From Pseudomonas mendocina (lineage in GTDB: Bacteria; Pseudomonadota; Gammaproteobacteria; Pseudomonadales; Pseudomonadaceae), in the NCBI RefSeq assembly GCF_900636545.1, contig NZ_LR134290.1, forward strand, positions 4,898,001 to 4,962,000: 64,000 nucleotides of DNA, read 5' to 3'. The position numbers and the translations under genes were made by a program. Positions within the stretch are counted from its first letter, which is position 1, and the number at the start of each line of letters is the position of its first letter. Of this stretch, positions 28,716 through 38,292 are shown in pieces. The notes beneath the pieces were generated by a model, which was given only the letters and a program-made list of their open reading frames with translations, made no database searches and was not told where the DNA came from.

Positions 28716-30827
28716 ATGGCTGGCATAGACGCTCTCGCCGACCGACTTTCGGCCTACCTCGGCCATGACCAGGTCAACCTGGTACGCCGAGCCTACTTCT
28801 ACGCCGAACAGGCGCACGACGGGCAACGCCGCCGCAGCGGCGAAGCCTACGTGACCCATCCGCTGGCCGTGGCCAGCATCCTCGCCGACATGCACATGGA
28901 TCATCAGAGCCTGATGGCCGCCATGCTGCACGACGTCATCGAAGACACCGGCATCGCCAAGGAAGCTCTAAACGCGCAGTTCGGCGAAACCGTGGCCGAA
29001 CTGGTCGACGGGGTCAGCAAACTGACCCAGATGAACTTCGAGACCAAGGCCGAGGCGCAGGCCGAGAACTTCCAGAAGATGGCCATGGCCATGGCCCGCG
29101 ACATCCGCGTGATTCTGGTCAAGCTTGCCGATCGCCTGCACAACATGCGCACCCTCGATGCCATGCCGCACGAGAAGAGCCGGCGCATCGCCAAGGAAAC
29201 CCTGGAAATCTACGCCCCCATCGCCAACCGGCTGGGCATGCACAACATGCGCGTGGAGTTCGAAGACCTGGGTTTCAAGGCCATGCACCCGATGCGCTCC
29301 GAGCGCATCCGCGCCGCCGTGCGCCGCGCTCGGGGCAACCGCAAGGAAATCGTCGCCAAGATCGAGGAGTCGATCCAGATGTGCCTGCAACGCGAAGGCA
29401 TGGAAGGCGAAGTGATCGGCCGCGAGAAGCACCTCTACAGCATCTACCAGAAGATGCGCGGCAAGCGTAAGGCGTTCAACGAGATCATGGACGTCTACGC
29501 CTTCCGCATCATCGTCGACAAAGTCGACACCTGCTACCGCGTGCTCGGCGCCGTGCATAACCTGTACAAGCCGCTGCCCGGCCGCTTCAAGGATTACATC
29601 GCGATCCCCAAGGCCAACGGCTACCAGTCGCTGCACACCACGCTGTTCGGCATGCACGGCGTGCCCATCGAGATCCAGATCCGCACCCGCGAAATGGAAG
29701 AGATGGCCAACAACGGCATCGCCGCACACTGGCTGTACAAGTCCAACGAAGACGAAGCGCCCAAGGGCAACCACGCTCGCGCGCGTCAGTGGGTCAAGGG
29801 CGTACTGGAACTGCAGCAACGCGCCGGCAACTCGCTGGAATTCATCGAGAGCGTGAAGATCGACCTGTTCCCGGACGAGGTCTACGTGTTCACGCCCAAG
29901 GGCCGCATCATGGAGCTGCCGAAGGGCTCCACCGCGGTCGACTTCGCCTACGCGGTACACACCGACGTCGGCAACACCTGCATCGCCTGCCGCATCAATC
30001 GGCGCCTGGCGCCGCTGTCGCAGGCGCTGGAAAGCGGCTCGACGGTGGAGATCGTCACCGCACCGGGCGCCCGCCCCAACCCGGCCTGGCTCAACTTCGT
30101 GGTCACCGGCAAGGCGCGCACGCACATCCGCCACGCGCTCAAGCAGCAGCGCCGTTCGGAATCCATCAGCCTTGGCGAACGCCTGCTGAACAAGGTACTG
30201 GCCAGCTTCGATACGCACCTGGAGAAGATTGCCCCCGAGCGCGTTCAGGCGGTGCTCGGCGAGTACCGCCAGGAGGTCATCGAGGACCTGCTCGAAGACA
30301 TCGGCCTGGGCAACCGCATGGCCTATGTCGTCGCCCGCCGCCTACTGGCCGAGAGCGGCGACGAGACCCTGCCGAGCAGCGAAGGCCCGCTGGCGATTCG
30401 CGGCACCGAAGGCCTAGTGATGAGCTACGCCAAGTGCTGCACTCCGATTCCCGGCGACCCCATCGTCGGCTACCTGTCCGCCGGCAAAGGCATGGTGGTG
30501 CACATGGAAAGCTGCCGGAACATCGTCGATATCCGCCACAACCCGGAAAAATGCATCCAGCTCAACTGGGCCAAGGATGTCACCGGCGAATTCAACGTCG
30601 AACTGCGCGTCGAACTGGAGCACCAGCGCGGCCTGATCGCGCTACTGGCCAGCAGCGTCAATGCCGCCGATGGCAACATCGAGAAGATCAGCATGGACGA
30701 ACGCGACGGCCGTATCAGCGTCGTGCAGCTGGTGGTCAGCGTGCATGACCGCGTACACCTGGCCCGCGTGATCAAGAAGCTGCGCGCGCTCAAGGGCGTG
30801 ATGCGTATCACCCGAGTACGCGCCTGA
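28716..30827 (+). CDS. spoT: Bifunctional (p)ppGpp synthetase/hydrolase SpoT
   Basis: A 703-residue RSH protein. The hydrolase HD domain comes first ([11 protein letters not shown] and [12 protein letters not shown]), then the synthetase domain ([26 protein letters not shown]), the TGS domain ([21 protein letters not shown]) and the C-terminal zinc-finger/ACT regions ([11 protein letters not shown]). Intact HD residues support hydrolase activity, the essential SpoT role. It is 63 bases behind rpoZ and ends before ridA. Confidence 0.96.
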   Translation: MAGIDALADRLSAYLGHDQVNLVRRAYFYAEQAHDGQRRRSGEAYVTHPLAVASILADMHMDHQSLMAAMLHDVIEDTGIAKEALNAQFGETVAELVDGVSKLTQMNFETKAEAQAENFQKMAMAMARDIRVILVKLADRLHNMRTLDAMPHEKSRRIAKETLEIYAPIANRLGMHNMRVEFEDLGFKAMHPMRSERIRAAVRRARGNRKEIVAKIEESIQMCLQREGMEGEVIGREKHLYSIYQKMRGKRKAFNEIMDVYAFRIIVDKVDTCYRVLGAVHNLYKPLPGRFKDYIAIPKANGYQSLHTTLFGMHGVPIEIQIRTREMEEMANNGIAAHWLYKSNEDEAPKGNHARARQWVKGVLELQQRAGNSLEFIESVKIDLFPDEVYVFTPKGRIMELPKGSTAVDFAYAVHTDVGNTCIACRINRRLAPLSQALESGSTVEIVTAPGARPNPAWLNFVVTGKARTHIRHALKQQRRSESISLGERLLNKVLASFDTHLEKIAPERVQAVLGEYRQEVIEDLLEDIGLGNRMAYVVARRLLAESGDETLPSSEGPLAIRGTEGLVMSYAKCCTPIPGDPIVGYLSAGKGMVVHMESCRNIVDIRHNPEKCIQLNWAKDVTGEFNVELRVELEHQRGLIALLASSVNAADGNIEKISMDERDGRISVVQLVVSVHDRVHLARVIKKLRALKGVMRITRVRA

Positions 30828-30855
30828 CACAATTCCCCTATTTCCAGTCTGTAGG

Positions 30856-30872
30856 CTGGGTGCTCGACCCAG
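30856..30872 (+). terminator. Weak hairpin between spoT and ridA
   Basis: CTGGGT, loop GCTCG and ACCCAG form a six-pair stem 28 bases after the spoT stop, followed by TCAGTTCT. It lacks a real U-tract and could be an attenuator rather than a terminator. Confidence 0.3.
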
Positions 30873-30895
30873 TCAGTTCTCACAAGGAGCGATTC

Positions 30896-31276
30896 ATGAG
30901 CAAGACCGTCATCACCAGCGACAAGGCCCCCGCCGCCATCGGCACCTACTCTCAGGCGATCAAGGCCGGCAACACCGTCTACATGTCCGGCCAGATCCCG
31001 CTGGATCCGGTGAGCATGGAGCTGGTCGAGGGCTTCGAAGCACAGACCGTGCAGGTGTTCGAGAACCTCAAGGCCGTTGCCGAAGCCGCCGGCGGTTCGT
31101 TCAAGGACATCGTCAAGCTGAACATCTTCCTCACCGACCTCTCGCACTTCGCCAAGGTCAACGAAGTCATGGGCCGTTACTTCGAGCAGCCCTACCCGGC
31201 GCGTGCCGCCATCGGTGTGGCCGCTCTGCCGCGCGGCGCGCAGGTAGAAATGGACGCCATCCTGGTCATCGAGTAA
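30896..31276 (+). CDS. ridA: 2-iminobutanoate/2-iminopropanoate deaminase RidA
   Basis: A 126-residue protein starting [20 protein letters not shown] with the family signature [18 protein letters not shown]; the active-site arginine is in the YPARAAIGV segment. RidA hydrolyses reactive enamine/imine products of PLP enzymes such as threonine dehydratase. The ATG at 30896 follows AAGGAG. Its location directly after spoT is conserved in proteobacteria. Confidence 0.94.
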   Translation: MSKTVITSDKAPAAIGTYSQAIKAGNTVYMSGQIPLDPVSMELVEGFEAQTVQVFENLKAVAEAAGGSFKDIVKLNIFLTDLSHFAKVNEVMGRYFEQPYPARAAIGVAALPRGAQVEMDAILVIE

Positions 31277-31283
31277 GCCCGGC

Positions 31284-31303
31284 GGCGGGGCTCAGGCCCC
31301 GCC
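31284..31303 (+). terminator. Strong GC hairpin after ridA
   Basis: GGCGGGGC, tetraloop TCAG and GCCCCGCC form a perfect eight-pair stem seven bases after the ridA stop. There is no T-run, so it may act as a 3'-end stabiliser or a Rho-assisted stop. Confidence 0.5.
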
Positions 31304-31325
31304 TGCTCCCCGTGCGGAGATCATC

Positions 31326-32051
31326 ATGCGCCTGATCGCCCTGTTGCTGTGCAGCTCCGTCCTAGCAGGCTGCGCCAGTACGCCGAACAACGACCCGAGC
31401 GGAACCTGGATCAACCAGGCAGCCATCGATGCCGCGCGCGAAAGCGGTCGCCTGCGTGAAGCCCTGCTCGCCTATGGCCCCAACCTCGAATGGCATATCG
31501 CCCCCGAACAGCACCAGGCCAGCTACAGCAATGGCTTCGAACTGGCCGAGGGCAAGCTGCAGGGCGCGGGTGAAGGCCGCTGGCAGGTGACCTTTTATGG
31601 CGACTACAAGGAGCAGCTCTCCATCCAGAACGGCGAGTTGGTTCAGATCGCCAGCGGTTATTGGCCCGAGCAGCACTTCACCCGCACATCCGGCGAACCC
31701 AAACCGCTGGGCGGCAGCTTCGAACAGGCGTTGTACCGCGACTACCTGGGCGGTGATTGGCTGATCGAAGAAGGCCTCGGCCAGGGCGGCCTGGTGCGCT
31801 TCAACAGCGACGGTCAGGTTCAGGGGCTGCCTGGCGCCGAACGCTTCGCCTTGTGCCTGGCAGGTGATTGCGCCGCCATGAGCGGAGAACATGACAGCAT
31901 CTGGTTGCAGGCTGGCGACCAGGGCAGCCCGTGGCTATTCGTGCATGAAGGCAATCAGTTGCGCATCTTCGAAGCGCAGAACCGCGCTCAGTTCGACGAG
32001 ATGCCCGAGTACCAACCCGGCCCGCAGCGCTGGTTGCTCAAGCGCCGCTGA
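31326..32051 (+). CDS. Putative lipoprotein of unknown function
   Basis: A 241-residue product. MRLIALLLCSSVLAGCAS is a clear lipoprotein signal with the lipobox LAGC (Cys16). The mature protein is strand-rich with repeated short beta segments (GRWQVTFYGDYKEQLSIQNGE, GGLVRFNSDGQVQG, DSIWLQAGDQGSPWLFVHEG), suggesting a lipocalin- or barrel-like fold, but no domain is recognised. GCGGAGA precedes the ATG. It is probably separately transcribed after the ridA hairpin. Confidence 0.7.
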   Translation: MRLIALLLCSSVLAGCASTPNNDPSGTWINQAAIDAARESGRLREALLAYGPNLEWHIAPEQHQASYSNGFELAEGKLQGAGEGRWQVTFYGDYKEQLSIQNGELVQIASGYWPEQHFTRTSGEPKPLGGSFEQALYRDYLGGDWLIEEGLGQGGLVRFNSDGQVQGLPGAERFALCLAGDCAAMSGEHDSIWLQAGDQGSPWLFVHEGNQLRIFEAQNRAQFDEMPEYQPGPQRWLLKRR

Positions 32052-32087
32052 TCACAATGTGCCGCCCCGCAGAGAAGCGGCGCCACG

Positions 32088-32705
32088 CTACACGGCACCC
32101 AGCAAAAGCCACGCACCCAGCGCCAGCAGCAAGCCGCCACAGCCGCGATCCAGCCAGCGCACATGCCGCTGCAACCAACCCCGCCAGTGCGCCTGATCGA
32201 GCAGGCGCACCAGCGCCAGATCCCAGAGCAGCACCACCAGGGTCATCCATAGCATCGCCAGGCCCAGCCCCCACGCAGGCATCGCGGACTCACGCAACAC
32301 CCCAAACAGACCGGCATAGAACAGCGGCAATTTGGGATTGAGGCTGCTGGCCAGAAGCCCCTGGCGCATGCCTTTCCACACCCCGCCCAGCTTCGGCTGA
32401 TCGCCCTGCGGCAACACCAACTCGCGCTGCGAAGCCAGTGCCTGCAGGCCTATCCAGGCGAAATACAGGCCGCCGACGACCTGTAAGCCGCGCCACAGCC
32501 AGCTGCCTTCGGCAGGCAACAACGCCATGACGCTCAGCACCAGCAACATGCTCAACAGGTTGGCCAGGGCGATACCGCAGGCACAACCGTAGGCCTGGCG
32601 CCGCCCCTTCGTCAGCGCAGTACGAATCAACAGAAAAAAGTCCGGCCCCGGCGACAGCAAGGCAGCGAAATGGGTACCGGCAACCAGCATAAACAGCGCG
32701 AACAT
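32088..32705 (-). CDS. LysE/RhtB-family amino acid exporter
   Basis: A 205-residue inner-membrane protein with six hydrophobic segments. The family signature LLSPGPDFFLLIRTALTKGRR with the SPGPD turn lies near the N-terminus, followed by GCACGIALANLLSMLL and LNPKLPLFYAGLF. RhtB/LysE proteins export amino acids or related metabolites by proton exchange; the substrate is unknown. The ATG at 32705 is preceded by GGAGG. It is divergent from the AAA-type ATPase gene. Confidence 0.88.
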   Translation of the reverse strand: MFALFMLVAGTHFAALLSPGPDFFLLIRTALTKGRRQAYGCACGIALANLLSMLLVLSVMALLPAEGSWLWRGLQVVGGLYFAWIGLQALASQRELVLPQGDQPKLGGVWKGMRQGLLASSLNPKLPLFYAGLFGVLRESAMPAWGLGLAMLWMTLVVLLWDLALVRLLDQAHWRGWLQRHVRWLDRGCGGLLLALGAWLLLGAV

Positions 32706-32783
32706 GGGACCTCCGTTTGGCGGAGGCAGTGTCAGCAACTACCGGTATGGATGTATTGGAAAAAACTCAGAGGAACCCAGCAC

Positions 32784-33335
32784 ATGCCCTGTGACCCAGC
32801 TTTGCACGTTCTCACCGGCGGCCCGGGCAGCGGCAAGAGCTGCTTGCTGGCAGCCCTGTCCCAGGCGGGCCACTGCGTCGCCGAGGAAGCCGGTCGGGCG
32901 ATCATCCGCGACCAGCAGTCCATCGCCGGCCTGGGGCTTCCCTGGCGCGACCCGAGCCTGTTCGCCGAGCTGATGCTGGCCTGGGAGCTCAGGGCTCATC
33001 GCCAGGCGCTGGCGATGAAGGGGCCGGTGTTCTTCGACCGCAGTCTGGTCGATATCATCGGCTACCTGCGCCTAAACGACCTGCCAGTCGGCCAACATCT
33101 GCTGCAGGCGGTGCGCCAATTGCGTTATCACCGACAGGTGTTCCTGCTGCCGCACTGGCCGCAGATTTACTGCAACGACAGCGAGCGCCGCCAGGATGCG
33201 GCCGAGGCCGAACGAACCTGCAGGGTGATGCGTAAGGTTTATGTAGAAGCCGGTTATCAACTCATCGAGGTACCGCGGATGAGCCTGGCGCAGCGCCGCG
33301 ACTTCGTGCTGCAGTGCAGTGGCCTTACCCCTTAG
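32784..33335 (+). CDS. AAA-type predicted ATPase/kinase
   Basis: A 183-residue P-loop protein. The Walker A motif TGGPGSGKSCLLAAL starts at about residue 11, then EEAGRAIIRDQQ and the Walker B-like PVFFDRSLVDIIGYL follow, and a C-terminal arginine-rich helix contains ERTCRVMRKVYVEAGYQLIEVP. This matches the small AAA_28-type predicted ATPases, whose fold resembles nucleotide kinases; the function is unknown. The ATG at 32784 has AGAGGA upstream. Its 3' end overlaps the convergent AraC gene by 11 bases. Confidence 0.75.
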   Translation: MPCDPALHVLTGGPGSGKSCLLAALSQAGHCVAEEAGRAIIRDQQSIAGLGLPWRDPSLFAELMLAWELRAHRQALAMKGPVFFDRSLVDIIGYLRLNDLPVGQHLLQAVRQLRYHRQVFLLPHWPQIYCNDSERRQDAAEAERTCRVMRKVYVEAGYQLIEVPRMSLAQRRDFVLQCSGLTP

Positions 33336-34125
33336 CCAGCGTGCGAAAGCGTCCCGGAGTGACCCCGGTGAAGCGGCGAAACACGCCGTTGAAATGCGCC
33401 TGGTCATAGAAGCCCAGCTCCAGCGCCACCTCGGCCAGCGCCTGCCCCTGCATCAACCTGCGCTTGGCCTCACGCACCCGGCGCTGCAGCAGGTAAGTGT
33501 GGGGCGGCACGCCATAGGCGCGGCGAAAAACCTCGATCAGGTGTCGCGGGTGCCGCTGTACCAGAGCGGCCAGATGCTCCAGGCTGACGGCCTCGGTGTA
33601 GTGGGCTTCGAGGTAATCGCGCAAATAAGCCGTCACTCCGCTGTCGCGTGATGCCGGCCGTGCCTGGCGCAAGCCGCCGTGACGCACGAACACCAGCTCC
33701 AGAAGAGCCAGAAGCTCACTTTCCAGCGCCAGCACATCGCTGCACTCGAAAGCACCCGCCAAGCGCGCCAGGCTGAGCGCCACCAGCCCATCATCGGCCG
33801 GATTGAGTTCGCGAAAGCCGCCGGGCTGACGCTTGCGGCCGAGCAGCGCGGGCAAACGCGACTCTTCGATATAGAGCATGCGATAGACCACTCGCGCAGA
33901 CTCGGCGTGCCCGGTATGCGGCTCCTCGGGATTCATCAGCGACAAGGTGCCGGCAGGCAGCGCATAGCGCTGGCCACGACATTGATAGCCCCCGACGCCC
34001 TGTACGATGGCACCGATCGCGAAGGCATCATGGCTGTGACGGCCAAACGCCTGCCCGGAGAAATCGGCATGAAACAGCTCGACGCCCGGCAACCACGGCT
34101 TGGCCAGCAGGCTGTTGGCATCCAT
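33325..34125 (-). CDS. AraC-family transcriptional regulator with cupin-type N-terminus
   Basis: A 266-residue regulator. The N-terminal AraC-binding cupin has ELFHADFSGQAFGRHSHDAF and MNPEEPHTGHAE. The C-terminal pair of HTH motifs includes SLEHLAALVQRHPRHLIEVF and ALAEVALELGFYDQAHFNGV, followed by FRRFTGVTPGRFR. The ATG at 34125 lies one base after the stop of the upstream SDR-type gene, so the two are co-transcribed. The in-frame upstream extension overlaps that gene and was not used. The ligand is unknown. Confidence 0.85.
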   Translation of the reverse strand: MDANSLLAKPWLPGVELFHADFSGQAFGRHSHDAFAIGAIVQGVGGYQCRGQRYALPAGTLSLMNPEEPHTGHAESARVVYRMLYIEESRLPALLGRKRQPGGFRELNPADDGLVALSLARLAGAFECSDVLALESELLALLELVFVRHGGLRQARPASRDSGVTAYLRDYLEAHYTEAVSLEHLAALVQRHPRHLIEVFRRAYGVPPHTYLLQRRVREAKRRLMQGQALAEVALELGFYDQAHFNGVFRRFTGVTPGRFRTLAKG

Positions 34126-34126
34126 T

Positions 34127-34984
34127 TCAGCGCTCGGCGAGGATCGCCGCGTAGCCCTCGCGGTAGCTGGGATACTGCGGCGCCCAACCCAGCGCACGGG
34201 CGCGGGCATTGCTGCAACGCTTGCTGCCGGCTCGGCGCACGCGCTGTTCGTCACTCCAGTGGCTGACGCCTAACTGCTCACGCAGCCAAGCGACTACTTC
34301 GTGCAGTGGCGCCGGCTCGTCATCGACGCCCAGATAGCAATCGGCCAATGGCTTACCGACAACGTCTGCCTGCAACAGCGTGGCGAACAGACCGGCGGCA
34401 TCATCGACATGAATGCGATTGCCGTACAACGGCGGCGTCTCGCTGACCCGATAGCCACCGCGTACCTGGCTCAGCAGCCATTCGCGACCTGGACCGTAGA
34501 GGCCGGTCAGGCGCACCGTGGTCGCCGACAGGCCACTTTCCAGCGCGACGCACTCGGCCTCACGCATGATCACGGCGGAAAAACTCTGGGCTTCGGCCGG
34601 AGAGTCCTCGTCGATCCACTCGCCCTCCTGCTGCCCATACACGCCGCTACTGGAGGCGAACAGAATGCGCCGTGGTCGCTGGCCATGCTGCGCCAGCCAG
34701 CCCAGCACGCGGCGCAGACCATCGACATAAGCGGCGCGGTAACCCGCCTCGTCATGCTGGATGGCCGCCGCGCAGTACACCAGATAATCCAGCGGCCCTT
34801 GTGGCCAATCCGGCGGACAGACGTCGGCATGCAGATCACCTGCCAGCGGTTCGATGGCAGCAGGCAACGCAGCCACGTTGCGGCGCATGCCCATTACGCG
34901 CCAGCCCTGTTCGGCCATACGCAGGCCAAGACGGGTACCGACGTCCCCGCACCCGGCGATCAGCAGGCTGTTGCATCCCGACAT
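34127..34984 (-). CDS. NAD-dependent epimerase/dehydratase-like (extended SDR) protein
   Basis: A 285-residue protein. The Rossmann motif is LLIAGCGDVGTRLGLRMAE (GxGxxG with Gly-Cys-Gly). The body contains YLVYCAAAIQHDEAGYRAAY, then SSSGVYGQQEGEWIDE and LTGLYGPGRE, which resemble YeeZ/extended-SDR proteins. The usual catalytic Tyr-x-x-x-Lys is not intact (SAVIMREAECVA), so it may bind NAD without standard catalysis. The ATG at 34984 has GGAGAAGAGC upstream; a second ATG at 34996 is possible. It forms an operon with the AraC gene. Confidence 0.75.
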   Translation of the reverse strand: MSGCNSLLIAGCGDVGTRLGLRMAEQGWRVMGMRRNVAALPAAIEPLAGDLHADVCPPDWPQGPLDYLVYCAAAIQHDEAGYRAAYVDGLRRVLGWLAQHGQRPRRILFASSSGVYGQQEGEWIDEDSPAEAQSFSAVIMREAECVALESGLSATTVRLTGLYGPGREWLLSQVRGGYRVSETPPLYGNRIHVDDAAGLFATLLQADVVGKPLADCYLGVDDEPAPLHEVVAWLREQLGVSHWSDEQRVRRAGSKRCSNARARALGWAPQYPSYREGYAAILAER

Positions 34985-35187
34985 GCTCTTCTCCATGACT
35001 CCTATGCGACGGCGCAGTGTAACAGGCCGCTTGCAGGCTTCGGCGAAGCGGTCGGCGGGCCGCATGGATGCTGAAGATGGGGCGACGCAAACGCAAAAGT
35101 AGAGATAGTTTTACAACAGCCTATTAGCGCGGTTGGTTCATCTGTTTGCAAAGGCTATGCTTGGCGGCAACTTAATGGATAAACACT

Positions 35188-36117
35188 ATGACCCTCACCG
35201 AACTGCGTTATATCGTCACCCTCGCTCAGGAACAGCATTTCGGCCGCGCCGCCGAGCGCTGCCACGTCAGCCAGCCGACCTTGTCGGTCGGCGTGAAGAA
35301 GCTGGAGGACGAGCTCGGTGTGCTGATCTTCGAACGCAGCAAGAGCGCCGTACGTCTGACACCGGTCGGTGAGGGCATTGTCACCCAGGCACAGAAGGTG
35401 CTGGAGCAGGCCCAGGGCATTCGCGAACTGGCCCAGGCAGGCAAGAACCAGTTGGCTGCGCCGCTGAAGATCGGCGCCATCTACACCGTTGGCCCCTACT
35501 TGTTCCCGCACCTGATTCCGCAGTTGCACCGGGTCGCACCGGACATGCCGCTGTACATCGAGGAAAACTTCACCCACATCCTGCGCGACAAACTGCGTAC
35601 CGGTGAGCTGGACGCCATCATCATCGCCCTGCCGTTCCAGGAGGCCGATGTCCTGACCAAGCCACTGTACGACGAGCCCTTCTACGCGCTGCTGCCAGCC
35701 GGCCACCCCTGGGCGGCGATGGATACCATCGACACCAAGCTGCTCAACGACAAGAGCCTGCTGCTGCTCGGCGAAGGCCACTGCTTCCGCGACCAGGTGC
35801 TGGAAGCCTGCCCCACTCTGCGCAAGGGCGGTGACGACCACGGCAAGCACACCACGGTGGAATCCAGCTCGCTGGAGACTATCCGCCATATGGTCGCCTC
35901 CGGCCTGGGCGTGTCGATCCTGCCGTTCTCGGCGGTGGACAGCCACCACTACGCGCCAGGCGTGATCGAAGTGCGTCCGCTCAGCGCGCCGGTGCCGTTC
36001 CGCACCGTGGCCATCGCCTGGCGCGCCAGCTTCCCGCGGCCCAACGCCATCGAAGTACTGGCCGACTCCATCCGCCTCTGCTCGGTCGCCCGCAGCCCGC
36101 AGACCAAGAGCGCCTGA
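35188..36117 (+). CDS. oxyR: Hydrogen peroxide-sensing regulator OxyR
   Basis: A 309-residue LysR-type regulator. The N-terminal HTH is RAAERCHVSQPTLSVGVKKL, and the redox cysteines are Cys199 (GEGHCFRDQ) and Cys208 (VLEACPTLR), exactly the OxyR pair that forms a disulphide with peroxide. It activates catalase and peroxiredoxin genes. It is followed by recG eight bases later, the conserved oxyR-recG operon of Pseudomonas. Confidence 0.96.
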   Translation: MTLTELRYIVTLAQEQHFGRAAERCHVSQPTLSVGVKKLEDELGVLIFERSKSAVRLTPVGEGIVTQAQKVLEQAQGIRELAQAGKNQLAAPLKIGAIYTVGPYLFPHLIPQLHRVAPDMPLYIEENFTHILRDKLRTGELDAIIIALPFQEADVLTKPLYDEPFYALLPAGHPWAAMDTIDTKLLNDKSLLLLGEGHCFRDQVLEACPTLRKGGDDHGKHTTVESSSLETIRHMVASGLGVSILPFSAVDSHHYAPGVIEVRPLSAPVPFRTVAIAWRASFPRPNAIEVLADSIRLCSVARSPQTKSA

Positions 36118-36125
36118 GGCCGGAA

Positions 36126-38201
36126 GTGAGCGAGCTGTCAGCGGTTCCCGTCACCGCGCTGAAAGGCGTAGGCGCCGCGCTGGCGGAAAAACTGGCCAAG
36201 GTCGGCCTGGAAAACCTGCAGGATGTGCTGTTCCACCTGCCGCTGCGCTATCAGGATCGCACCCGCATCACCCCCATTGGCGCCCTGCGACCCGGGCAGG
36301 ATGCGGTGGTCGAGGGCATCGTTGCCGGTGCCGACGTGGTCATGGGCCGGCGGCGCAGCCTGCTGGTGCGTCTGCAGGACGGCAGTGGCACGCTGAGCCT
36401 GCGCTTCTTCCATTTCAGCCAGGCGCAGAAGGAAGGGCTCAAACGCGGCACGGCGCTGCGCTGCTATGGCGAAGTGCGCCCCGGCGCCACCGGCCTGGAG
36501 ATCTATCACCCGGAGTATCGCGCGCAGAGCGGCGACGAGCCGGCCCCGGTGGAGCAGAGCCTGACGCCCATCTATCCGACCACCGAAGGCCTGACCCAGC
36601 AACGCCTGCGCCAGCTAAGCCAGCAGGCATTGGCGAGGCTCGGCCCGCGCAGCCTGCCAGACTGGCTGCCTGACGAGCTGGCCCGCGACTATCGCCTGGC
36701 GCCTTTGGATGAGGCCATCCGTTATCTGCATCGCCCGCCGCCGGACGCCGATGTCGAAGAACTCGCCGAGGGCCGTCACTGGGCGCAACACCGCCTGGCC
36801 TTCGAGGAATTGCTGACCCATCAGCTGTCCCTGCAGCGCCTGCGCGAACAGGTGCGCGCGCAACAGGCGCCGGCGCTGCCGCCAGCGAAGAAGCTGCCGC
36901 AGCAATACCTTGCCAACCTCGGCTTCGCCCCCACCGGCGCGCAGCAGCGCGTCGGTGCCGAGATCGCCTATGACCTGGCGCAAAGCGAGCCGATGCTGCG
37001 CCTGGTGCAGGGCGACGTCGGTGCCGGCAAGACGGTGGTCGCCGCCCTGGCTGCATTGCAGGCGCTGGAGGCCGGCTACCAGGTGGCATTGATGGCGCCC
37101 ACCGAAATTCTCGCCGAGCAGCACTTCCTCAACTTCAGCAAATGGCTGGCACCGCTTGGCCTGGAAGTGGCCTGGCTGGCCGGCAAGCTCAAGGGCAAGG
37201 CCCGCGCCGCCGCACTGGATCAGATCGCCGCTGGTTGCCCGATGGTGGTCGGCACCCATGCCCTGTTCCAGGACGAGGTGAAGTTCAAACGCCTGGCCCT
37301 CGTGATCATCGACGAGCAGCACCGCTTCGGCGTGCAGCAACGCCTGGCCTTGCGCCAGAAAGGCATCGACGGGCGCTTGAGCCCGCATCAGCTGATCATG
37401 ACCGCCACACCTATCCCACGCACCCTGGCGATGAGCGCCTACGCCGATCTGGATACCTCGATTCTCGACGAGCTGCCGCCGGGACGTACACCGGTCAATA
37501 CCCTGGTGATCGCCGACAGCCGCCGCATCGAGGTGGTCGAGCGCGTGCGCAACGCCTGCCAGCAGGGTCGCCAGGCCTACTGGGTGTGCACGCTGATCGA
37601 AGAGTCAGAGGAACTGACCTGCCAGGCTGCGGAAACCAGCTACGAGGAGCTGTCCGCCGCACTTGGCGAGCTGCGCGTCGGGCTGATCCACGGGCGCATG
37701 AAACCGGCCGAAAAGGCCGCAGTGATGGAAGAATTCAAGCAGGGCAGATTGCAGCTGCTGGTGGCAACCACGGTAATCGAGGTGGGCGTCGATGTCCCCA
37801 ACGCCAGCCTGATGATCATCGAAAACCCCGAGCGCCTTGGCCTGGCCCAGCTGCACCAGTTGCGCGGCCGGGTTGGTCGGGGCAGTGCAGCCAGCCACTG
37901 CGTGCTGCTCTACCACGCACCGCTGTCGCAGCTCGGCCGCGAACGCCTGGCGATCATGCGTGAAACCACCGATGGCTTCGTTATCGCCGAGAAGGATCTG
38001 GAACTGCGCGGCCCCGGTGAAATGCTCGGTACCCGGCAGACCGGTCTGCTGCAGTTCAAGGTCGCCGACCTGATGCGCGACGCCGATCTGCTGCCTGCAG
38101 TTCGCGATGCCGCACAGGCACTTTTGGAACATTGGCCACAACATGTGGCTCCATTGTTGGAACGCTGGTTGCGTCATGGCCAGCAATACGGTCAAGTGTG
38201 A
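36126..38201 (+). CDS. recG: ATP-dependent DNA helicase RecG
   Basis: A 691-residue helicase that remodels stalled forks and Holliday junctions. The N-terminal wedge/OB domain (SLLVRLQDGSGTLSLRFFHF) is followed by the superfamily 2 motor: Walker A LVQGDVGAGKTVVA, the DEQH box LVIIDEQHRFGVQQR, motif III MTATPIPRTLA and motif VI QLRGRVGRG. A GTG start at 36126 lies close behind oxyR. Full length. Confidence 0.95.
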   Translation: MSELSAVPVTALKGVGAALAEKLAKVGLENLQDVLFHLPLRYQDRTRITPIGALRPGQDAVVEGIVAGADVVMGRRRSLLVRLQDGSGTLSLRFFHFSQAQKEGLKRGTALRCYGEVRPGATGLEIYHPEYRAQSGDEPAPVEQSLTPIYPTTEGLTQQRLRQLSQQALARLGPRSLPDWLPDELARDYRLAPLDEAIRYLHRPPPDADVEELAEGRHWAQHRLAFEELLTHQLSLQRLREQVRAQQAPALPPAKKLPQQYLANLGFAPTGAQQRVGAEIAYDLAQSEPMLRLVQGDVGAGKTVVAALAALQALEAGYQVALMAPTEILAEQHFLNFSKWLAPLGLEVAWLAGKLKGKARAAALDQIAAGCPMVVGTHALFQDEVKFKRLALVIIDEQHRFGVQQRLALRQKGIDGRLSPHQLIMTATPIPRTLAMSAYADLDTSILDELPPGRTPVNTLVIADSRRIEVVERVRNACQQGRQAYWVCTLIEESEELTCQAAETSYEELSAALGELRVGLIHGRMKPAEKAAVMEEFKQGRLQLLVATTVIEVGVDVPNASLMIIENPERLGLAQLHQLRGRVGRGSAASHCVLLYHAPLSQLGRERLAIMRETTDGFVIAEKDLELRGPGEMLGTRQTGLLQFKVADLMRDADLLPAVRDAAQALLEHWPQHVAPLLERWLRHGQQYGQV

Positions 38202-38292
38202 ACCTGTTCACAGGACAACCGTCGCCACGAACCATTGCGCAAATCCTCGCTGGTTATACTCCGAGGCACATGCGCCAACGCTGGATATCGAT

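Noticed and set aside
28968..30218. 416-codon frame antisense to spoT
   Set aside because: Shadow of spoT; composition biased to His/Leu/Val from reversed codons.
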